A stretch of 64,000 bases of DNA. Origin: Streptomyces sp. NBC_00335. Lineage in GTDB: Bacteria > Actinomycetota > Actinomycetes > Streptomycetales > Streptomycetaceae. Below are positions 52,470 through 60,866 of the stretch, piece by piece. Numbering within the stretch: the stretch's first letter is position 1; each line of letters opens with the position of its first letter. The position numbers and the translations under genes are program-made. The DNA lies in the NCBI RefSeq assembly GCF_036127095.1, contig NZ_CP108006.1:8609501-8673500 (forward strand), read 5' to 3'. Under the pieces are notes generated by a model. The model had not been told where the DNA came from, searched no databases, and was given only the letters and a program-made list of their open reading frames with translations.

Positions 52470-53074
52470 CGACGCCGGCCGCCGCGGCAAGTCGCGCCCC
52501 AGCCCGCCCGGCCAGAGCGATGGCCACACTGGTCAGAAACTCACGCAACGCCGTCGTCCGGCGGGCGTACCGGGTCGTCAACCCGCCGACCTGCTCGGCG
52601 AAGATCCGCTGTGAGCAAGCCGTTTCCCGGCAGAAGAACCGACGGACCACAAGACTGATCGAGACCGGCCGTCCGCCCGCAGCCAGGCCGTCCAAAACGC
52701 GACGGTATCGACTGTGGACTCGGGCGGAGAGTGCCCCGCACGAAGGACACCCGGCCTCCTTGCCCACGGTCCGGACGGTGACCACAACCACGTTGGCCAA
52801 GTCGTCGACGCCCTGAATCTGTACGTCCTTCAAATCTGGCAGGAACACGCGAGCACAGCAGACATCACTGCCTGCGGACGGAGCATGCAGCACGAAGCAC
52901 CCCGAGGCCGTTCGGTGACGATCAAAGATCCGGTTGCCCCAGATCGTCACTGAGCAATAGCTCGCGCACTCGACTGATTACGCAACCGCGACCATCCGGG
53001 TCCTACCTGCCTCCGGCCCCGCAGCAACGGGACCCCACGATCAGTTACCGATTCACCGAATGTGGGCCAGAGCC
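52470..53074 (-). mobile_element. ISL3-family transposase, 5' part with IS end (copy B)
   Basis: From GTG 52848 the frame encodes an ISL3 transposase N-terminus: MFLPDLKDVQIQGVDDLA, a zinc-finger-like CPSCGALSARVHSRYRR, RRFFCRETACSQRIFAEQ and LTTRYARRTTALREFL. It ends near 52465 before the DDE core. The terminal 282 bp (52793-53074) are an inverted copy of 51165-51446. The element is truncated and inactive. Confidence 0.85.
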
Positions 53075-53231
53075 CATCCACCCTGCGCACGACAGACTCC
53101 CGGTGCCCCTCTCGACCACTGCAAGTTCTTCGGCAGTCGGTGTCACACAGAGCCCCGCTCCCGGTACTAAGCAATAGCCAGCCGGAGCTGGAAGCCACGC
53201 GCTTCACTGGATGCGCAGGGGAGGAGAGGCG

Positions 53232-53471
53232 ATGGAAGCCTCGTGGATAGCCGCCGGGCTATGTGTTGTGCCTTACGTGGCCCGGTGCTTGATGGTCTGG
53301 TTCCGGTCTCGCCGCGACTCGGAGGCTGCGGCTTCCCAACACCGTGCCGGGGCCCGGATGGTCGAGGCGCTTCCGATGGGCAGTCGGATGCGTTCTGCTG
53401 CCGGGGACGAGGTCACGATCGAAGTGGGACAGCAGCCGTTCCGACAAGAGCGGGCTCCTCATGGTGGATGA
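53232..53471 (+). CDS. Small membrane protein of the sigma cassette
   Basis: A 79-residue protein starting MEASWIAAGLCVVPYVARCL, with a GGGGAGGAG ribosome site. One N-terminal helix precedes a basic region. Its end overlaps the sigma-factor start by 11 bp, so it belongs to one operon with the next two genes. Role unknown. Confidence 0.65.
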   Translation: MEASWIAAGLCVVPYVARCLMVWFRSRRDSEAAASQHRAGARMVEALPMGSRMRSAAGDEVTIEVGQQPFRQERAPHGG

Positions 53472-53994
53472 CACATCATTCCCGCAGACGCTGCCAGGCA
53501 CAGGGGTCAGGACAAGCCTGGGGCCGTATCCCTTCCCTGATGTCTATCGGCGCGAAATGCCGTTACTGACCCGCTTCGTCATGAAGCACGGGGCTGGCCC
53601 GCAAGAGGCCGCGGATGCCGCCCAGGAGGCCTTCGCCACGGCGTACCCGGTATGGGACAGCATCCGCTTCCCGGCACGCTGGCTGCGGACCGTGGCTGTT
53701 CGGGTCTACTTCCGGGCCAAGCTGCGCGAGGACCTTCCGGGGGAACTTCCCGCGACCCGGGCAGAGTCTCATGTGCCTACGAGCATCCAGCTGAGTGACC
53801 AAGAGCGTGAGGTCTACGCGGCCCTCGTCGAGTTGCCGTCTCGGCAGCGGCAGGTCATGGCCTGGTTCTACGACGGGTACACCCTGGCGGAGATCGCCGA
53901 GGAGCTGGGCATCACCAAGGAAGCGGTCCGGCAGAACCTGTGTCGGGCCCGGGCCACGCTCAAGGCCGGTCTGGGCCAGCGAGGAGGTGCGTGA
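53461..53994 (+). CDS. ECF-type RNA polymerase sigma factor
   Basis: A 177-residue sigma factor. Region 2 shows FVMKHGAGPQEAADAAQEAF and WDSIRFPARWLRTVAVRV. Region 4 shows LSDQEREVYAALVELPSRQR, then DGYTLAEIAEELGITKEAVR. It would direct RNA polymerase to a small set of promoters. The start MVDDTSFPQTLPG overlaps the small membrane gene; the stop overlaps the next gene as TGATG. No anti-sigma factor is recognised by sequence, but one of the neighbours may serve as one. Confidence 0.9.
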   Translation: MVDDTSFPQTLPGTGVRTSLGPYPFPDVYRREMPLLTRFVMKHGAGPQEAADAAQEAFATAYPVWDSIRFPARWLRTVAVRVYFRAKLREDLPGELPATRAESHVPTSIQLSDQEREVYAALVELPSRQRQVMAWFYDGYTLAEIAEELGITKEAVRQNLCRARATLKAGLGQRGGA

Positions 53995-54602
53995 TGAGCG
54001 AGCACCAGGACATGTTCATGGATGGCGACGACCCCGAGTTGGATGCCTGGCTGAAGACCGCTGACCAGGCTGTTCTGTCTTCCTTGGAAAGCGGGATGGA
54101 CCTCTCCCACGGTCTCGCCGCGATCACCGGGCAGGAAGCCGCCGCGGTGGAGGACGCCCACTCGGGACCCACAGCAGATGAACCAACCGGATGGCCGTAT
54201 GACCGCCACGGTCGAACACAACGGCGCAAGCGACAGCGGATGGAAGGGGCGGACAGCAGCACTTTCCACTTCGGCGACAGGGTCACCATCCACGGAGGCT
54301 CCGACAACATCGGCATTGTCTCCGGCCAGTCGGGACCAGCCCCCGCCGACGGAATCCAGATGCACCACGCCCTCCAGGAACTGATCCGCTTGCTCCAAGA
54401 ATTGCGGAGCCAGGTTTCTCCCCCGCTTGACCAGGTCATCGACGAGGCCCTGCCGTACCTGAGCGCCGATGCCTCCGTCCCGCTCCAGGGCCGGCGTCGC
54501 GCACTGATAGCCGTCATGGGAATCACCGCAACCATGGGCGCCGTTGGCCAACCGACCTTCGAAGTGATCAGGGTGATTCTCGACCTGTTGAATGACGAGT
54601 GA
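53994..54602 (+). CDS. Hypothetical protein coupled to the sigma factor
   Basis: A 202-residue protein with a strong GAGGAGG site. The N-terminal half is acidic (MSEHQDMFMDGDDPELDAWL). The middle has STFHFGDRVTIHGGSDNIGI, a short glycine/asparagine motif seen in several conflict-type or beta-solenoid proteins. The C-terminal part is helical with a hydrophobic stretch (LIAVMGITATMGAVGQPTFE). It may regulate the sigma factor or be its effector; not assigned. Confidence 0.6.
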   Translation: MSEHQDMFMDGDDPELDAWLKTADQAVLSSLESGMDLSHGLAAITGQEAAAVEDAHSGPTADEPTGWPYDRHGRTQRRKRQRMEGADSSTFHFGDRVTIHGGSDNIGIVSGQSGPAPADGIQMHHALQELIRLLQELRSQVSPPLDQVIDEALPYLSADASVPLQGRRRALIAVMGITATMGAVGQPTFEVIRVILDLLNDE

Positions 54603-54681
54603 CCGGCTCTGGCCACGGCTCCACCAGCAGCAGCATGGGACATGGGGAGGGCTGACGGACTCTGCCTGCCAGGAGGCTTCA

Positions 54682-54706
54682 GGTGGGTGGGTGGGTGGGT
54701 GGGTGG
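54682..54706. other. GGGT tandem repeat, potential G-quadruplex
   Basis: GGTGGGTGGGTGGGTGGGTG continues with GGTGG: at least four consecutive GGG runs separated by single T. The sequence can fold into a G-quadruplex on the plus strand. It lies between two convergent genes (stops at 54602 and 54718). Confidence 0.75.
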
Positions 54707-54717
54707 CGAGAGGGTGC

Positions 54718-54975
54718 TCAGCCGGCCCAGACGATGGTCAGGACGCGGAGGTGTCCGAGGGTGCGGTTGACCCAGTAGACGACGGTGAGCGGACCGATCG
54801 ACGCGCGCCGCACATCTTCGCCTTCGGGATCGGTACGGTCCCATTGGGGCCAGGACCACGGCGAGCGGGCGGCGATGTCGAGCACGTCGCGGGCCATCTC
54901 CTGGACGGTCGGGTCGAGCTCGGCAAGATGGACCGCCGCCTGCTGTGCCAGCCGAACGGGCCAGGCATCGCTCAC
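54718..54975 (-). CDS. RelE/ParE-like toxin of the DUF6247 pair
   Basis: An 85-residue basic-hydrophobic protein starting MSDAWPVRLAQQAAVHLAEL (GTG 54975). The AAVHLAELDPTVQEMARDVL helix followed by beta strands (DVRRASIGPLTVVYWV, then LRVLTIVWAG) gives a RelE/ParE fold. RelE-like proteins are mRNA-cleaving or gyrase toxins. Its start overlaps the upstream antitoxin stop by 4 bp (GTGA). Confidence 0.75.
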   Translation of the reverse strand: MSDAWPVRLAQQAAVHLAELDPTVQEMARDVLDIAARSPWSWPQWDRTDPEGEDVRRASIGPLTVVYWVNRTLGHLRVLTIVWAG

Positions 54976-55277
54976 CGGCGGGCCCCGATGATGTCCTCCA
55001 GGGCGACGCTGTCGGTGTCCTCGTACCCCGAGGTGACGAGCGCGGCGACCGCGGGCGCGGTGTCGAGCCGGCCCTGCCATTCGCGTACGACCTCGTGCAG
55101 CGAGGAGAGGTCGTACGTCGCCCGGGACTCCTCCAGCGCAGCGTCCCAGTCCCGGTCGAAGGCGGGGAGCCAGCGGCCGGCGGCATCGTGTCCGGCGATG
55201 CGGGTACGGAGCCTCGCGGCCGCGGCCGGGGCGGGGGGCGGCGGGGGCTGATGGGGGTATACGGGCTGTGCGCTCAT
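54972..55277 (-). CDS. DUF6247-family antitoxin-like protein
   Basis: A 101-residue protein with a Pro-rich N-terminus (MSAQPVYPHQPPPPPAPAAA), then GRWLPAFDRDWDAALEESRA and SSLHEVVREWQGRLDTAPAV, as in DUF6247 proteins that precede RelE-like toxins in Streptomyces. Small and translationally coupled to the toxin, it likely neutralises it and represses their promoter. Confidence 0.75.
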   Translation of the reverse strand: MSAQPVYPHQPPPPPAPAAAARLRTRIAGHDAAGRWLPAFDRDWDAALEESRATYDLSSLHEVVREWQGRLDTAPAVAALVTSGYEDTDSVALEDIIGARR

Positions 55278-55607
55278 GCGGGTTCCCTTCCTTCTTGTGT
55301 CGAGTGTGACGCCCGGCGGCGGCCGGGTCGAGGGTGGGCGGTGTCAGCGGCGGAAGATGCCACGAATCTCCCTCTGCACGGATTCACGTGGACGCAGCCC
55401 GGGACAGCTGTCAACGGCCCGGGCTTCATGCTGTCGTCCCGTGGCACCCGAGCGGGCCGGAATGCCCGTACCGGCACCCTTGGGAGGGGTTGGGTCCAAC
55501 GCTCCCAACGGTGCGTGGCTTGACGGAATTACGGGTGGTCGGGGCCAGCAGTCGACGACTTCGTGGGGGGCTGCACGCGGGCGGGCAGCCCCGCCCGTCA
55601 CCACCTG
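55278..55607. other. Intergenic stretch without recognised gene
   Basis: No gene or repeat was recognised between the toxin-antitoxin start and CRISPR array 3. Confidence 0.5.
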
Positions 55608-55817
55608 CCGATCCGGGCACGTGCCGGGGAGCAGGGCAACCGGGATGCGGACGCCATCGGGTTCGAGGGGCCATCCCCGCGAGCGCGGGAAGCAGGACTC
55701 GGTTGTGCTCCGCGTGTACGACGGCCTGGGGTCATCCCCGCGCCAGCGGGGAGCAGCGCACCGGAATGGGCTGGTTCGGGTCGTAGTCGGGGCCATCCCC
55801 GCGTGCGCGGGGAGCAG
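55608..55817 (-). CRISPR. CRISPR array 3 (4 repeats, 3 spacers), type I-E-like
   Basis: Repeats are at 55669-55695, 55730-55756 and 55791-55817 (GGCCATCCCCGCGTGCGCGG..), with an exact 61-bp period. A degenerate leader-distal repeat is at 55608-55634. The spacers are 34 bp. The leader lies on the right, so transcription is on the minus strand and the decayed repeat is at the old end, as expected. Confidence 0.88.
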
Positions 55818-55887
55818 GCTTACTGAGCTGACACTTTAGGGAGAGGGGGAGGCGTTCTGAAGCACTTTCGCCGAATCCGACATATCC
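55818..55887 (-). promoter_or_regulatory. CRISPR leader of array 3
   Basis: Seventy base pairs beside the newest repeat match the leader of array 1 (27128-27197). The conserved block TTCTGAAGCACTTTCGCCGA starts 37 bp from the repeat in both. Nothing further was recognised up to the GNAT gene at 56105. Confidence 0.75.
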
Positions 55888-56104
55888 GGCAGTCCGCGAT
55901 GAGTGGCCACTCTCTCCCTCCGCCGCCCAGTGTCGGCGTGACTTCATGGTCAGGACACACCAGCCACAGGAGCCGCGCCCGGCCGCACGCGATATCCGAG
56001 CTCCCGCTGGACAGCCCTCGTGCGATGACCACGACCTGCCCCGCATCCCGACCATTCACTTCTATCTCCGGCCGCGCCCGCCCCGCGACGCAGCCGGCCC
56101 GGCC

Positions 56105-56707
56105 TCAGGCTGTCCCCGCCGGGCTGCCGTTCAGGTCGCGGAGCATGACCGAGTAGAGGGGCGAGTCGGGGAAGGGGCGGCGTTCGCCGATCTTGGCGTA
56201 GTGCCAGCTCTCGTAGAGGGCTTGGACGCGGGGGTGGGTGGTGTCGACCAGGAGGACCGCCAGTGCCTCGTCGCGGTCGGTGAGGAGGGCTTCGTGGAGG
56301 CGGCGGGCCGTGCCGGTCTTGCGCCACTTGCTGCGGACCATCAGTTCGGAGACGGCGAAGGTGGTGCTCGGGTCGGGCGCGGGGTCGAGATGGTCGCGCC
56401 ACCATTCGCGGCCCGGGTTGGACGGGGCTCCGTAGGAGAACCCGACCGGATCCGCCGGATCCTCGCCCTCGTAGGCGATCACGCATACGAAGCCGGGGTG
56501 GGCGCCCCAGTGGTCGACGAACCAGGCGAACCGCTGGTGGAACTCGTCGTCCATCTCCTCGGCGTACGCGTCGTCGTGGACGTCCAGGAGGGTCTGGCGG
56601 ATGCGGTGGAGGTCTGCGTGGCCGAAGCGTTCGAGGCGGTACGCACCTCCGTGGTCGGTGTGGAGGGCCGTGTCGGCGTCCGTTCGGTGGTCTTCGGCTG
56701 CGCTCAC
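56105..56707 (-). CDS. GNAT-family N-acetyltransferase
   Basis: A 200-residue GNAT. The acetyl-CoA motif ELMVRSKWRKTGTARRLHEA and LLVDTTHPRVQALYESWHYA fit the family. GTG 56707 overlaps the upstream regulator stop by 4 bp (GTGA); ATG 56722 is an alternative. It forms an operon with the HTH-TPR regulator. The substrate is unknown. A broken 3' copy lies at 46265-46410. Confidence 0.85.
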   Translation of the reverse strand: MSAAEDHRTDADTALHTDHGGAYRLERFGHADLHRIRQTLLDVHDDAYAEEMDDEFHQRFAWFVDHWGAHPGFVCVIAYEGEDPADPVGFSYGAPSNPGREWWRDHLDPAPDPSTTFAVSELMVRSKWRKTGTARRLHEALLTDRDEALAVLLVDTTHPRVQALYESWHYAKIGERRPFPDSPLYSVMLRDLNGSPAGTA

Positions 56708-58038
56708 GCGGAGTGGCTCCATTCGGTGCGGTAGCGGTCGGCCCAGTCGAGGGCGGCGGTGGCCGACGGAGCGAGGGTGAACAGGTCTCGGTGGAAGTCG
56801 CCGAGGAGGGTCCGCATACGGCCCGGCAGTGGTGCGCCGCGCATGAGTTGGAACGCGGTGTCCGTGGTCGCGCAGGCCTGGTCCAGGTCGCCCTGGTGGA
56901 GCTGGGCCAGGGCCAGGCGGGACGTGGCGAGTGCCCGGTTGCGGCGGAAGGGGTGGGGCAGGACGGACAGGGCCCGGTGGGAGGCGGCTTCGGCCTCCGC
57001 CGCGTCGCCGAGGCGGTCGCGGACGATCGCGGTCAGGGCGTGGAGTTCGGCGGGCCCGTAGAAGGCGATCCAGCTGGGCCGGTTCGTGTCGGGTGCCTTG
57101 GTGAGGGCCTCGCCCGCGTGGCCGAGGCTGCGCAGGGCGCTCTGGCGCTCACCGCGGTTGGAGTGGCTGACCGCGGTACGGGCGTGCGCGAGGGATGCGT
57201 AGAAGGGGTCGCGCCGGCTGACGGCGGTCGACTGCGTGGCCTGGGCGGCCGCGACGGCGTCGGCGTGGCGGCCGCGCTGGTGGGCGAGCATGGCGTTCGA
57301 GTTCCACACCCGCATCGTGGCCTCGGGATCCTGAGCCAGGCCCGCCAGTCGCAGGGCCGTGTTCAGGTGCGCCTCGGCCTGGCCGAGCCTGCGCGAGTCG
57401 ATGCACGACCAGGCCGCGGTCGCGGTGTAGTTCGCCGCGACGGAGAACAGGCGCTGCCGGGTACGGCCGGTGGCGGCGCCCTGCTGCAGCGCGAGGGCCT
57501 CACGAGCGCCGGCGAGGGCGGCCCGTTCCAGGTCGGAGCTGCCGCCTCCCGCGTCGTCGGCCGCCATCAGGGCGTCCAGGCCGTCGCGCAGGCGGATGAC
57601 GTCGGCGGATCCGACCGACGGACGCGCCCCGATGGTGGGCGGGTTCGTGGAAGGGCCGGTGGCCGCGGCCGCACCGGCCGCCGCAGCGGCGAGGAAGGTT
57701 CGGCGCAGCACGGGCATCTCCTGCTCCTGGTCGGCCCCGGTCGAGCCGGACCCGGCCGGACCGGACACAGTCGAGCCGACTGAGCCGGCCGAACGCCGGG
57801 GGACGAATCCGAGTTCCGTGACGGGTGCTCCCGCCACCGCTTCCAGAGCCCGGCGCAACCGGGCGTGGGGCCACCGGTTCTCACCCGACAGCCAGCGGAA
57901 GACCGTACGTTCGCTCGTGGCCCCGGGGCGGCCGGTGATCCCGGCCAGGGCATCGTTGACCAGCTCCGCCAGCGCGGCGGCGGTGAGCTCGTGTCCGCGC
58001 ATCCACGCTGCCAGCGGCTCGTTCCTGGGCTGTGCCAT
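56704..58038 (-). CDS. HTH-TPR transcriptional regulator
   Basis: A 444-residue Streptomyces-type regulator. The N-terminal HTH (residues about 8-70) has LAELVNDALAGITGRPGATS and VFRWLSGENRWPHARLRRAL. A twin-arginine-like RRTFLAAAAAGAAAA lies within the linker. The C-terminal half (150-440) is made of TPR-like helices (SRRLGQAEAHLNTALRLAGL, HQGDLDQACATTDTAFQLM). Similar proteins integrate peptide or metabolite signals. It starts MAQPRNEPLAAWMRGHE at ATG 58038. It is followed by and coupled to a GNAT. Confidence 0.82.
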   Translation of the reverse strand: MAQPRNEPLAAWMRGHELTAAALAELVNDALAGITGRPGATSERTVFRWLSGENRWPHARLRRALEAVAGAPVTELGFVPRRSAGSVGSTVSGPAGSGSTGADQEQEMPVLRRTFLAAAAAGAAAATGPSTNPPTIGARPSVGSADVIRLRDGLDALMAADDAGGGSSDLERAALAGAREALALQQGAATGRTRQRLFSVAANYTATAAWSCIDSRRLGQAEAHLNTALRLAGLAQDPEATMRVWNSNAMLAHQRGRHADAVAAAQATQSTAVSRRDPFYASLAHARTAVSHSNRGERQSALRSLGHAGEALTKAPDTNRPSWIAFYGPAELHALTAIVRDRLGDAAEAEAASHRALSVLPHPFRRNRALATSRLALAQLHQGDLDQACATTDTAFQLMRGAPLPGRMRTLLGDFHRDLFTLAPSATAALDWADRYRTEWSHSA

Positions 58039-58165
58039 ACGAGCCACGGTAGAGGCGGCCAACCCCGGACGTCAGGTCAAGCCACAGCCAAGTCGTCAGT
58101 ACCGGTGCGAGCAGCCCGCCATGGGTTCGTCATGGCCCTCCCCCGACCGGCGGGAGTTACTGGTG

Positions 58166-58681
58166 ATGCACGGATCCCCTTCCCCCATCCGTGCGTACGT
58201 TCCCAGTGACCCCCGCCCAACGGAGGCAGCCGTGCTGGATGTGGAACCCGCGAACCTCGGAGCGCACTGGGCCGCCCGCAGTCACCTCCACCCCGCCCAG
58301 GTCTGGCGGGAGTGGGACGACGTGCTCGGCGTCGCCTTGCTTCCGGCGGGGCGGCTGTGGGACGCCGTGGCCCTGCCGTACCGGCAACTGCAGGCCGTGG
58401 CCCAGGACCTGGCCCCGTACGGGCTGCTGGAGGACTCCGCGATCCTGGCGGACCTCGCGGTGGACCGGTGCTACCTCTTCACGCCCGTCGGCACCGCCGC
58501 GCGATGGGACGTACCGGGCACCACGGCACTCGGGGAAGGGTGGTGGCTGGTGGCCTCCAAGCCCGGTGGCAGGCAGCGGCGTACGGGGACATGGGTGCAG
58601 GAGCCAGGCTGGCAGACTGCCCTCACGGACCCCGTCCTCCTGCGGGAGTCACTCCGGCGGAACGCGGAAGCCGCTTCGTGA
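58166..58681 (+). CDS. Hypothetical protein
   Basis: A 171-residue protein starting MHGSPSPIRAYVPSDPRPTE at ATG 58166, with GGGAG about 9 bp upstream (GTG 58229 possible). It contains DDVLGVALLPAGRLWDAVAL and CYLFTPVGTAARWD, and no clear domain. The layout (short bifunctional-primase-like start) is reminiscent of small proteins encoded next to HTH regulators in Streptomyces. Function not known. Confidence 0.55.
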   Translation: MHGSPSPIRAYVPSDPRPTEAAVLDVEPANLGAHWAARSHLHPAQVWREWDDVLGVALLPAGRLWDAVALPYRQLQAVAQDLAPYGLLEDSAILADLAVDRCYLFTPVGTAARWDVPGTTALGEGWWLVASKPGGRQRRTGTWVQEPGWQTALTDPVLLRESLRRNAEAAS

Positions 58682-58861
58682 GCACGGAGAGGAGGGAGGG
58701 GAGAGGAGGGAAATGTACGCCGGCAGGCAGGGGCGGGAGGGCGCAGCACCCGTGCATCCCGTGCATCCCGAGCGTCGCGCGCTCTGGACGTTCCCGGGCT
58801 GTGACCAGGACCAGGAGGACACCGCTGCCCGGGCCCGCTTCAACGTCGGCATCGCGTACGG

Positions 58862-59475
58862 CCACCCTGGAAGAACTCGACCGCCACCTCCGCAACGAGG
58901 GCCGGCTCGTCCACCGCACCTGCGAGCCGACGCACAGCTCCCTCGGCCAGTTCACCCGCACGAGCGCCTCGTTCCTCAACGGCCACGCCCTCGCCTGCCT
59001 CGTCGCGGCCAACCGCTACGAGCACGTCCACAACGAGCTGCTCCCGATGTGCGAAGCCGGTTTCACCGTCCTATCCGACCGGTACCTCGCCTCCTCCCTG
59101 GTGCTCCAGCGCCTGGACGGCGTCTTCGAACAGTTCGTGCTCGACCTGCACCGCGAGGTCCTGCTGCCCGACCTCTCCGTGATCCTCACCGCCGAGCCGG
59201 CCGTGATCGCCGCCCGCCTCGCCGCCCGCGGCATCCGTCACCGCTTCCACCTCGACCCGGACGCCCCGAGGCGCGAGATCGAGCTGTACGGAGAGGCGGC
59301 GCGGACCCTCACGGCCATGGGCGTACGGGTGCTCGTCATCGACTCGACCACGACCACCCCCAAGGACGTAGCGCGCCGAATCGCCGACGCTCTTCCCCCG
59401 GACGGGAGTACCGTCCACAGCGCCCCAGTACCGACCCAAGCTCCAGCCCCACCAGACCCGACGAGCACACGGTGA
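58862..59475 (+). pseudogene. Thymidylate kinase-like protein lacking the P-loop
   Basis: About 205 codons of a dTMP kinase-type protein are in frame: TATLEELDRHLRNEG, then THSSLGQFTRTSASFLNG, DRYLASSLVLQRLDGVFEQF, LPDLSVILTAEPAVIAARLA. The Walker A (family GxxGxGKST) that should stand immediately before is missing or out of frame, and there is no start codon nearby. The P-loop part is lost or frameshifted near 58840-58862. It ends 10 bp before the NUDIX gene. Confidence 0.7.
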
Positions 59476-59485
59476 CCCCGAACCC

Positions 59486-59926
59486 ATGAGCCCCAGACCC
59501 GCAACCCCCGTCATCGACACCCACGTGATCCTGCGCGACGGCGACATGATCCTGTTGTCGCAGCGCGGAGGACCGTACGGCCACGGCCGCTGGCACGCCC
59601 CCTCCGGCAAGCTCGACCAGGGCGAGTCCCTCACCGTCGGCGCCGCCCGCGAACTCCGCGAGGAGACCGGCGTAGAGGTCGACCCCGAGCACCTGCGCCT
59701 CGTACACACCGTGCACCACAGGCAGAGCGAGGCGGTCGAACGAATCGGCCTCTTCTTCCTCGCCACCGAGTGGGAGGGCGAGCCGGTCAACCGCGAGCCC
59801 GAGAAGTGCCTCGCCCTTACGTGGTTCCCCGTCGACGCCCTGCCCGAAGACATCATCGAGTACCCGGCCGCCGGCCTGTACGGCTACCTCAAGAACGCCG
59901 ACGGGCTGACCGAACACGGCTGGTGA
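59486..59926 (+). CDS. NUDIX hydrolase
   Basis: A 146-residue NUDIX enzyme. The Nudix box G-KLDQG-E-x7-RELREETGV is complete (GKLDQGESLTVGAARELREE then TGVEV), with the metal-binding Glu pair intact. It cleaves nucleoside diphosphates linked to X; the substrate is unknown. It starts MSPRPATPVIDTHVILRDGD at ATG 59486, closely following the thymidylate-kinase relic. It ends at a hairpin. Confidence 0.92.
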   Translation: MSPRPATPVIDTHVILRDGDMILLSQRGGPYGHGRWHAPSGKLDQGESLTVGAARELREETGVEVDPEHLRLVHTVHHRQSEAVERIGLFFLATEWEGEPVNREPEKCLALTWFPVDALPEDIIEYPAAGLYGYLKNADGLTEHGW

Positions 59927-59944
59927 CCGGCCACGGGGGACACC

Positions 59945-59966
59945 GGGGTTCCACGAACGGAACCCC
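59945..59966 (+). terminator. Hairpin terminator after the NUDIX gene
   Basis: GGGGTTCC, six bases and GGAACCCC form a perfect 8-bp stem, 19 bp after the stop. Confidence 0.6.
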
Positions 59967-59994
59967 TGGGCCGTATGAGGCACGTGAGCTCCGA

Positions 59995-60195
59995 GGGCCG
60001 GTCACCGCGGTGAACTTCACACGGAGGCCGGCGAGGGCGGGCGCCAGGTCCAGGACCCTTGATCATTCGCGGGTTGTTCAGGATCACTCCGGCCCCGGGG
60101 TGACCTGATATCAGGCTACGGACTCGGCCCGACTCAGGGAATCAGGATCAGGTTCTGAACCCCCGCGTACGCCGATGCCGCCGTGACCCGCCTGC
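59995..60195. repeat. Inverted copy of the 41590-41797 segment
   Basis: In reverse complement this matches the DNA after the TPR gene near 41.6 kb, including a near-60-bp identical block (reverse complement beginning CGGAGTGATCCTGAACAACC). Confidence 0.7.
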
Positions 60196-60506
60196 TCAAC
60201 CCCCGTCGATGCGGTCGAGGAGTGCCTTGGCCTTTCCGGTGCAGTAGTCCTTCGGGCCGAAGAGCGCCAGGCAGTCGTCGTACGCGGTCGCAGCCCCGCG
60301 GCCGGGCCTCGGTGGCACGGCCCAGCCCGAAGAGTGCCGTCGCTGCGGCCCGATCGACAGCGCCGGTCGCCGGCCGGTAGTCCCCCTGGGACAAGCTGCG
60401 GCGCAGCACGTCGGCACGCTGCACCTCGGAGAGGGCCTCCGCCTGGCGGTCCTGGCCACTGAGGTGGGCGGCCAGAGGAAGCCGGAGGAGCAGTCTGATC
60501 CGGTCG
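60196..60506 (-). pseudogene. TPR gene relic (paralogue of 40758)
   Basis: The 3' half of a TPR gene. LLLRLPLAAHLSGQDRQAEA, then EVQRADVLRRSLSQGDYRPA match the protein at 40758. A frame change near 60295 separates this from the final YDDCLALFGPKDYCTGKAKA. The 5' half is missing. Confidence 0.75.
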
Positions 60507-60527
60507 GCTTCGAGGTGGCCCGGCGGT

Positions 60528-60800
60528 GGGAGAAGGGATGTGACACCGATGGCGCCGAGGCTCTGCTGAAGCGGGCCGCCCATGCCGGGCAGACCGGAGC
60601 CCTGGCGCAGTTGGCGCAGATGCGGGACTCCGCCGGAGACCGGGCGGGGGCCGAACGCTTCGCACGCCTCGCGGCCGACGCGGGCCAGCCGCCGGTACTG
60701 AAGCCGTTCGCCTGGATGCGCACGGGGCCGGGGAACGACGACCGGCACCGCCATCACGCTGTGGCCCCACGGCCTGGACCCCGACGGCAGGCCTTCGACC
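60528..60800 (+). pseudogene. Sel1/TPR-type repeat protein relic
   Basis: Plus-strand coding traces ALLKRAAHAGQTGALAQLAQ, RDSAGDRAGAERFARLAADA and, in another frame, WPHGLDPDGRP. These resemble the C-terminus of Streptomyces repeat proteins with AQMREAAGDREGAE-type units. It is broken and short, and lies next to the IS-type end at 60819. Confidence 0.55.
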
Positions 60801-60818
60801 CTGTGGTGAAGAACTGTT

Positions 60819-60846
60819 CCGTCTCACCGGACTTTGACTTGTCTCA
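60819..60846. repeat. IS-type end repeat, left copy
   Basis: A 28-bp motif CCGTCTCACCGGACTTTGAC (continuing TTGTCTCA) contains GTCTCACCG twice when extended to 60849. It recurs in inverted orientation at 63725-63752. The multiple short repeats recall IS21-type ends. Confidence 0.6.
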
Positions 60847-60866
60847 CCGATTCCTCATGCTGTCTG

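Noticed and set aside
55888..56104. Possible cas-gene remnant next to CRISPR leader 3
   Set aside because: No Cas motif could be seen in any frame.
56713..57783. 356-codon plus-strand frame opposite the HTH-TPR regulator
   Set aside because: Antisense shadow with glycine/valine-rich composition.
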